Shown here piece after piece: positions 47,032-51,647 of a DNA stretch of 51,647 nucleotides. The stretch lies in IMG/VR virus record IMGVR_UViG_3300025978_000007, positions 1 through 51,647 of that record; one strand, given 5' to 3'. The notes under the pieces were generated by a model. That model saw nothing but the letters and a program-made list of their open reading frames with translations. It searched no databases and had not been told where the DNA came from. How positions within the stretch are numbered: position 1 is the first letter of the stretch; each line of letters starts with the position of its first letter. Position numbers and translations under genes: made by a program. This DNA is from a virus.

Positions 47032-49190
47032 TTGATAAAGAAATAATAACATCTTATCTAAATTCAGGTATATCGGTTATTCCTGTTTGGGGAGATAATG
47101 CTACGGACGAAAAGTCTAAAAAAGCACCAGCTATTCCGGGATGGATAGCTCTCCAAACAAAAATGATTGATATCCCTGATATTGATAAGATGTTCAACAA
47201 GTCGGGTTCTATTGGAGCGATTGGCGGTAAGGTTTCAGGAGGTCTTGAAATTATTGATTTTGATAATCATGATGGAGATGCAAGTGATAGATTCCGCCAA
47301 TTCTGCACTATAATAAGATCACTTATTGATAGCTATGATATTCCTTACGAGAAAACCGTTTCAGGAGGGTATCACTTATTCTTCAGGTCTGATAAATCAG
47401 CGGGTAATCAGAAACTTGCTGTAAAATTAATTGCTGGAAAGAGAGATACTATAATTGAAACGAGAGGAGAAGGAGGGTATGTCGTATGCTCCCCATCAAA
47501 GGGATATATATTGAAACATGGTTCACTTACCAATATTCCACGAGTGACTAATGATGAAAGGGATTATATTATCAAACTATGCAAGTCTTTCAATGAGATT
47601 GAAGAGAATACTACTGATGGAGCGACTAAATACCCTCAAATGGGAGATAGGCGTCCAGGCGATGAATATAATACATCCGATAGAGGAAGTGAGGAAGCTA
47701 AAGCTCTCTTGAAACATGCAGGTTGGAAAAACACTTATGGAGTTTATTGGGTTCGACCTGATAAAAGTGCCAAAGATGGGATATCCGCAACATTCGGACG
47801 CGTTAAGAAGGACGATGGAACGCCTTTATTGCATGTTTTTTCTTCGAACGCATATCCATTCGAGGATGGTAAAAATTACACCCCATTTGCCATATTTACG
47901 CTTTTAGAAAAAGACGGGGATTATAAAGCAGCAGCAAAAGAACTTTCTCAGGATGGGTTCGGAGATCAAAGAGATATGGCGAAAGATAAGCCTACAGAAC
48001 TAACAAAAAGTATTAAAGAGAAGTTTGAATCAAAAGTAGAGGTAGAAGTTGAAGAAAGAAAGAAAGGGAAAAAATCACCGATTACCGAAGCAAAAGAATA
48101 TCTATCACAAGGTTGGGACTTTAGAATCAATGTAATAAATAATGTATGTGAATCAAGGCGTATCGGAGAATCTAAATGGACGCAGATCAACGAGAATGAT
48201 ATTTGGTCGGAGATAAATGAGTACGGAATAAAAATGTCTAAGGATAACGTCAAGTCCATCTTAGGATCTTCATTTGTTCCTGAATATAACGCCTTCAAGG
48301 AATATTTTAACAAGTTGTATTCTTGGGACGGGATAGACTATTTTCACGAGGTAACAAAGTTTATGGATATTGACGATCCTGCGTTCTTTGAAAAGATGCT
48401 TGAAAAACAGTTTGTAAGGGCTATTAAATGCGCTTTGGATGATGATTACTATAATCGTATGGTATTTGTTTTGCAATCGAAAAATCAAGAGATTGGTAAG
48501 TCTAGGTTCATCCATTATCTTAACCCTTTCGGAAAGCTATATTTCTCTGAGCAACCTCTTTCAGATAATAAGGATAAGCAGATAGCACTCGCAGAAACAT
48601 TCATTTATAATTTGGAAGAGTTGGACGAGATGAAAAGCAATCGGATCTCGTCCATTAAGGCAATACTTGCCAAATCAATGATACTCGAGAGGCGTCCTTA
48701 CGGTTCGCAAAATATTGCAATGCCTAGACGTTGTACATTCTTCGCCAGTACAAACTACAGTGAGTTTTTGACGGATGATACCAATACTAGATGGATCATT
48801 TTTCGAGTGGACGCAATTAACGATGAATTGTTTGCATCGGTAAATAAGACTGATCTATGGGCGCAGGCATGGGCTTTATATAACGATCCTACTTATGAAT
48901 ACGAGCTTACACCGGAAGAGAAAGTTACTCGTGAAGAAAGAAATAAGACATTCAGGGAAAGTTCAGTAGAAGAAGGTATTATAGCTCAATATTTCAAACC
49001 TTCTGAAACTAATTTCGTATATGTATCAGACATCATAAAAAAATTGGTATTGTATGCCGGACCGGGCGTAAGGATTAATCAAAGTACATCAGCAATATCA
49101 CAACAACTTGATGGACTAGGATTTAAATATAAAGAAGAAGAACTGTATAACATAAAATTTAAGAAATATGGAATTGAAACAAAAAATTGA
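47028..49190 (+). CDS. Primase-polymerase/VirE-like helicase fusion
   Basis: I choose ATG 47028 (overlapping the helicase stop) rather than the longer frame. The 720-residue protein has an N-terminal PrimPol domain with GLEIIDFDNHDG (acidic motif near residues 77-79) and TVSGGYHLFF. A C-terminal virulence-associated E (VirE) helicase domain follows (YLNPFGKLYFSEQPLSDNKD, FIYNLEELDEM, RRCTFFASTNYSEFL, TRWIIFRVD). The P-loop reads QSKNQEIGKSRF, lacking the usual first Gly. It would prime and unwind DNA for phage replication. Confidence 0.88.
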   Translation: MIDKEIITSYLNSGISVIPVWGDNATDEKSKKAPAIPGWIALQTKMIDIPDIDKMFNKSGSIGAIGGKVSGGLEIIDFDNHDGDASDRFRQFCTIIRSLIDSYDIPYEKTVSGGYHLFFRSDKSAGNQKLAVKLIAGKRDTIIETRGEGGYVVCSPSKGYILKHGSLTNIPRVTNDERDYIIKLCKSFNEIEENTTDGATKYPQMGDRRPGDEYNTSDRGSEEAKALLKHAGWKNTYGVYWVRPDKSAKDGISATFGRVKKDDGTPLLHVFSSNAYPFEDGKNYTPFAIFTLLEKDGDYKAAAKELSQDGFGDQRDMAKDKPTELTKSIKEKFESKVEVEVEERKKGKKSPITEAKEYLSQGWDFRINVINNVCESRRIGESKWTQINENDIWSEINEYGIKMSKDNVKSILGSSFVPEYNAFKEYFNKLYSWDGIDYFHEVTKFMDIDDPAFFEKMLEKQFVRAIKCALDDDYYNRMVFVLQSKNQEIGKSRFIHYLNPFGKLYFSEQPLSDNKDKQIALAETFIYNLEELDEMKSNRISSIKAILAKSMILERRPYGSQNIAMPRRCTFFASTNYSEFLTDDTNTRWIIFRVDAINDELFASVNKTDLWAQAWALYNDPTYEYELTPEEKVTREERNKTFRESSVEEGIIAQYFKPSETNFVYVSDIIKKLVLYAGPGVRINQSTSAISQQLDGLGFKYKEEELYNIKFKKYGIETKN

Positions 49191-49518
49191 GTTGGAAACA
49201 GAAAGAGTATGTAAATACTTGAATATCAAAAGTCTTAATGATAAGTATTCAGCTCCTTTCTTTGTGGCTCGTGAACTATTCAATAGCGGATATAAATTGA
49301 TAACAATTCGTGACGCTATGCACCTAGATAACACAGTCAATCAATTGGCATCAATCATACGTAAATTAAAACCAATTGAAGAAGAAGTTATCCCCGTTAA
49401 AAGGAATTACAAGGTTGAGGCTGCTATGTTTCTTGAATCCATGCAGATGATGACAAAAAAAGAAAAGAGTGAATATTTAGGATTTACCGTTGAATGTTTA
49501 AAATGGGGAGAGAAATGA
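49168..49518 (+). CDS. Small helical protein (116 aa)
   Basis: The 116-residue product is mostly helical (LKQKIELETERVCKYLNIKS, FFVARELFNSGYKLITIRDA). A C-terminal sequence (EKSEYLGFTVECLKWGEK) could be a DNA-binding segment. It overlaps the end of the primase gene by 23 bp. Function is unknown. Confidence 0.58.
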   Translation: MELKQKIELETERVCKYLNIKSLNDKYSAPFFVARELFNSGYKLITIRDAMHLDNTVNQLASIIRKLKPIEEEVIPVKRNYKVEAAMFLESMQMMTKKEKSEYLGFTVECLKWGEK

Positions 49519-49519
49519 A

Positions 49520-49813
49520 ATGAAAAAGAAGATATACATAAGTATTCCGATAACAGGGAAAGACATTGATCTTGTTAAAGATCTTGCTAATTTCAATAGA
49601 AAAATGCTAACAAATTGTGTTTGGGATGCAATTACTCCATTTGATATTTGCGATGAAAAAAATAAGCCTTATTCTTATTATATGGGTAAGGATATTGAGT
49701 GTTTACTTGAGTGTGACGCAATCTACATGTGCAAAGGTTGGCAAGATTCTAAGGGATGTATGGCTGAATTTGAGGTAGCTAGAATTTACGGGAAAGAAAT
49801 AATATTTGAATGA
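49520..49813 (+). CDS. DUF4406/nucleoside 2-deoxyribosyltransferase-like protein
   Basis: This 97-residue protein begins KKKIYISIPITGKDIDLVKD and has ITPFDICDEKNKPYSYYMGK, IECLLECDAIYMCKGWQDSK and GCMAEFEVARIYGKEI. This is the DUF4406 pattern, related to nucleoside 2-deoxyribosyltransferases. A role in modified-nucleotide or pool metabolism is possible. It overlaps the methyltransferase start by 4 bp. Confidence 0.86.
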   Translation: MKKKIYISIPITGKDIDLVKDLANFNRKMLTNCVWDAITPFDICDEKNKPYSYYMGKDIECLLECDAIYMCKGWQDSKGCMAEFEVARIYGKEIIFE

Positions 49814-51006
49814 AAGATAAGGTATTTTTATCCGTATGTGATGGTATGTCCTGTATGCAAATTGCTTTAAAGCAATTAGGCATTAAGCCTAAAAAATACT
49901 ATGCAAGTGAAATAGATAAGTTCGCTATTAAACAAACTCAACTCAATTTCCCTGATACTATTCAGTTGGGTGATATTTGCAATGTTAACGTTAAAAATCT
50001 TGATAAGATAGATTTTATTTCAGGAGGTACGCCCTGTACAAACTTTTCCTTTGCAGGAAATAGAAAAGGGATGGCAACAAAAGAGAATGAAAAAATATAT
50101 ACGTTTGACCGGTATCTTGAATTAAAAGAACAAGAATTCAAGTTTGAAGGGGAATCTTATCTGTTTTGGGAGTTTATCAGAATCCTTACGGATATTAGAA
50201 AATACAATAATCCGGATGTAAAGTTTCTTCTTGAAAATGTTGAAATGGGTAGTAAATGGGAGGGTGTACTTTCAAAAGCAATTGGGTTATTTGGAGTTCA
50301 TATAAATTCGGCTTTAGTTTCGGCCCAAAATCGTAGGCGCATTTATTGGACTAATATTAAAACTCGAAAAGAGGGATTATTCGGCGAACTTCATTCGGAT
50401 ATTCCGCAACCTGTAGATAGGGGAATATTTCTTAAGGACATACTCGAAAATGATGTTGATGAGAAATACTACTTAAGTAAAAAGGGATATTCTAGATTAA
50501 TAAAAGAAAATCCATTATTAAACCCCGATAAATCATATTGTTTAAGTACGCATAATAACACCGAATCAGGTTCTAGGAGTAGAACTATGACTTTGGTAAA
50601 AATAGACAAAAAGGGAAATGTAAAATCAGATCAAAATAAAGCTTCATGCTTTACAGCTGGCGCACATTCAGGGGGAAATCATTCTGATATGGATTTAATT
50701 TGTATTGCTATTCGTGGAAGAAATTGCAATAATTCAGATGGATTACAACAAAATATTGAGCCGAATATAACGGGTAAAACCAATTGTATTACAACCGTAC
50801 AGAAAGACAATATGATTTTTGAAAATCAAGAATATATCCGCCGTTTAACTCCCATCGAATGTGCAAGGCTTCAAACTATCCCTGAATGGTATAAATGGAA
50901 TTGCAGCGAAAAACAGCAATATAAAATGCTAGGGAATGGCTGGAGTATTGATGTAATAGTCCATATACTTTCTTTTTATAAAAAGGATGGACTGTTTGGA
51001 AAATAG
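49810..51006 (+). CDS. DNA cytosine-5 methyltransferase
   Basis: This 398-residue enzyme has all main C5-MTase motifs: DGMSCMQIALKQLG (motif I), SGGTPCTNFSF with the catalytic Cys at about 76 (IV), LLENVEMG (VI), SAQNRRRIYW (VIII), and the C-terminal LTPIECARLQTIPEWY plus MLGNGWSIDV (IX/X). The target-recognition region between VIII and IX sets specificity, which cannot be read here. No partner restriction enzyme is present, so it probably protects phage DNA. It ends 24 bp before the GIY-YIG gene. Confidence 0.94.
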   Translation: MKDKVFLSVCDGMSCMQIALKQLGIKPKKYYASEIDKFAIKQTQLNFPDTIQLGDICNVNVKNLDKIDFISGGTPCTNFSFAGNRKGMATKENEKIYTFDRYLELKEQEFKFEGESYLFWEFIRILTDIRKYNNPDVKFLLENVEMGSKWEGVLSKAIGLFGVHINSALVSAQNRRRIYWTNIKTRKEGLFGELHSDIPQPVDRGIFLKDILENDVDEKYYLSKKGYSRLIKENPLLNPDKSYCLSTHNNTESGSRSRTMTLVKIDKKGNVKSDQNKASCFTAGAHSGGNHSDMDLICIAIRGRNCNNSDGLQQNIEPNITGKTNCITTVQKDNMIFENQEYIRRLTPIECARLQTIPEWYKWNCSEKQQYKMLGNGWSIDVIVHILSFYKKDGLFGK

Positions 51007-51026
51007 TAAACTATTAATTATATTTG
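50995..51026 (+). promoter_or_regulatory. Bacteroidetes-type promoter abutting the homing endonuclease gene
   Basis: TTTG (50995-50998), a 20-base spacer and TATATTTG (51019-51026) match the consensus perfectly, with the same spacing as the 33722 promoter. The -7 box ends 4 bases before ATG 51031, so transcripts would start at or very near the start codon. It may give a leaderless endonuclease mRNA or mainly serve the downstream early genes from 162. Part of it is inside the methyltransferase 3' end. Confidence 0.68.
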
Positions 51027-51030
51027 CAGA

Positions 51031-51647
51031 ATGGGAAAAATATTATATGTTTATAGGATAACAAATTTGCTAAATAATAAAATATATATTGGCAAACATT
51101 CAAGTGATAGATTAGATGACCTATACTATGGGTCTGGGTATGCAATAAAAAAATCAATAAAAAAATATGGTAAAAATAATTTTAAAAAAGAGGTAATATG
51201 TATTTGCAAATCTGAAAAAGAATGGAATGAAAAGGAAATTTTTTATATAAAAAAAGAGAATTCTTTTATTAATGGATATAATATGACTAAAGGAGGAGAA
51301 GGTAAGCTAGGATTTATTCAATCTTTGGAATCCATAGAAAAATCTTCTATTTCTAGAAAAAAATATTACAAAAATCACCCTGAGGCTAGAAAATATTTAT
51401 CAGATTTAGCAAAAAAAAGAACAGGTAAAAATAATTCATTTTTTGGTAAAAAACTTTCTGAAAATCATATAATAAAAATGACTGAAGCAAGGATTAAAGC
51501 AATAAGAGGTTCTAATAATCCATCAGCTAGAAAATTATTATGTATAGAAAAAAATAAGGAATTTTCTACAGCTAAAGAAGCCTCTATTTTTTGTGGGTTA
51601 TCATCATCTACTACAATATTAAAAGCAGCTAAAGGGCAAAGGAAAAC
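51031..51647 (+). CDS. GIY-YIG homing endonuclease, 5' part
   Basis: The N-terminal 205 codons of a 216-residue protein that ends at 133 after the circular join. The GIY-YIG core is KILYVYRITNLLNNKIYIGK with the catalytic-type YGSGYAIKKSIKKYG and Glu in KEWNEKEIFYI. NUMOD-type DNA-binding modules follow (GKNNSFFGKKLSENHIIKMT; FSTAKEASIFCGL). This is a free-standing homing nuclease inserted after the methyltransferase gene. It is even richer in A/T than its neighbours. Confidence 0.92.
   Translation, partial: MGKILYVYRITNLLNNKIYIGKHSSDRLDDLYYGSGYAIKKSIKKYGKNNFKKEVICICKSEKEWNEKEIFYIKKENSFINGYNMTKGGEGKLGFIQSLESIEKSSISRKKYYKNHPEARKYLSDLAKKRTGKNNSFFGKKLSENHIIKMTEARIKAIRGSNNPSARKLLCIEKNKEFSTAKEASIFCGLSSSTTILKAAKGQRK
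51549..51647. repeat. Terminal direct repeat, right copy (circular join)
   Basis: Exact duplicate of bases 1-99, inside the endonuclease reading frame. Removing one copy gives a closed circle of 51,548 bp. Confidence 0.95.

Overview
The window is one complete circular phage genome. Its last 99 bases repeat its first 99 exactly, and a GIY-YIG endonuclease gene reads across that join, so the unique length is about 51,548 bp. The portal, HK97-type terminase, E-like major capsid, major tail protein and 1,671-residue tape measure indicate a long-tailed siphovirus. The host is probably a Bacteroidales bacterium. The DNA is AT-rich, several promoters fit the Bacteroidetes consensus (TTTG, 19-20 bases, TAnnTTTG), and many small proteins resemble families I know mainly from Bacteroides/Parabacteroides phages and prophages. 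No integrase, CI-type repressor or partition gene is visible, so the lifestyle is unclear despite an AntA/AntB-type antirepressor.

Layout. (1) About 0.1-6.4 kb, plus strand: a string of small early/accessory genes, including an outer-membrane-like protein, zinc-finger-like proteins, two ASCH-like proteins, a MazG-like pyrophosphatase, several duplicated families and the first hypervariable lectin-type gene. A bidirectional terminator at 6351-6373 separates it from (2) 6.4-33.5 kb, minus strand: the late region. In transcription order it holds a metallopeptidase-like protein, a VRR-NUC nuclease, two glycosyltransferases, a GH73 endolysin, a small lipoprotein, tRNA-Asn, terminase, portal, scaffold, capsid, head-tail joining genes, tail tube, chaperone-position genes, tape measure, distal tail genes, a lectin-domain tail fibre, a 1,399-aa modular tail protein and a cluster of small membrane/basic proteins. 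(3) 33.5-34.0 kb: a divergent control region with a near-consensus promoter. (4) 34.0-36.7 kb, plus: small unknown early genes. (5) 36.66-37.32 kb: an AT-rich, repeat-rich non-coding region, the best origin candidate. (6) 37.3-51.6 kb, plus: antirepressor, pentapeptide-repeat protein, SbcC/Rad50-like ATPase, a second hypervariable gene, a Rad52-type annealing protein with a YqaJ-type exonuclease, a clamp-like protein, an OB-fold protein with an SSB-like tail, an SF2 helicase, a PrimPol-VirE primase/helicase, a DUF4406 protein, a C5 cytosine methyltransferase and the homing endonuclease.

The main discovery lead is three unlinked genes (4197-4751, 41272-41694 and the minus-strand tail fibre 13262-15271) that share a 24-codon, GC-rich 3' segment. 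The segment is nearly identical in DNA except at codons of the form NNY, which is the pattern expected of adenine-directed mutagenic retrohoming (a diversity-generating retroelement, DGR). Neither a reverse transcriptase nor an adenine-rich template repeat is present in this closed genome, so diversification would have to be supplied in trans. Only one of the three targets is a structural gene. Other leads are a possible -1 frame extension of the major tail protein, a structured element beside tRNA-Asn and terminase, an amber-interrupted leader ORF, and a shared operator-like sequence at two promoters.
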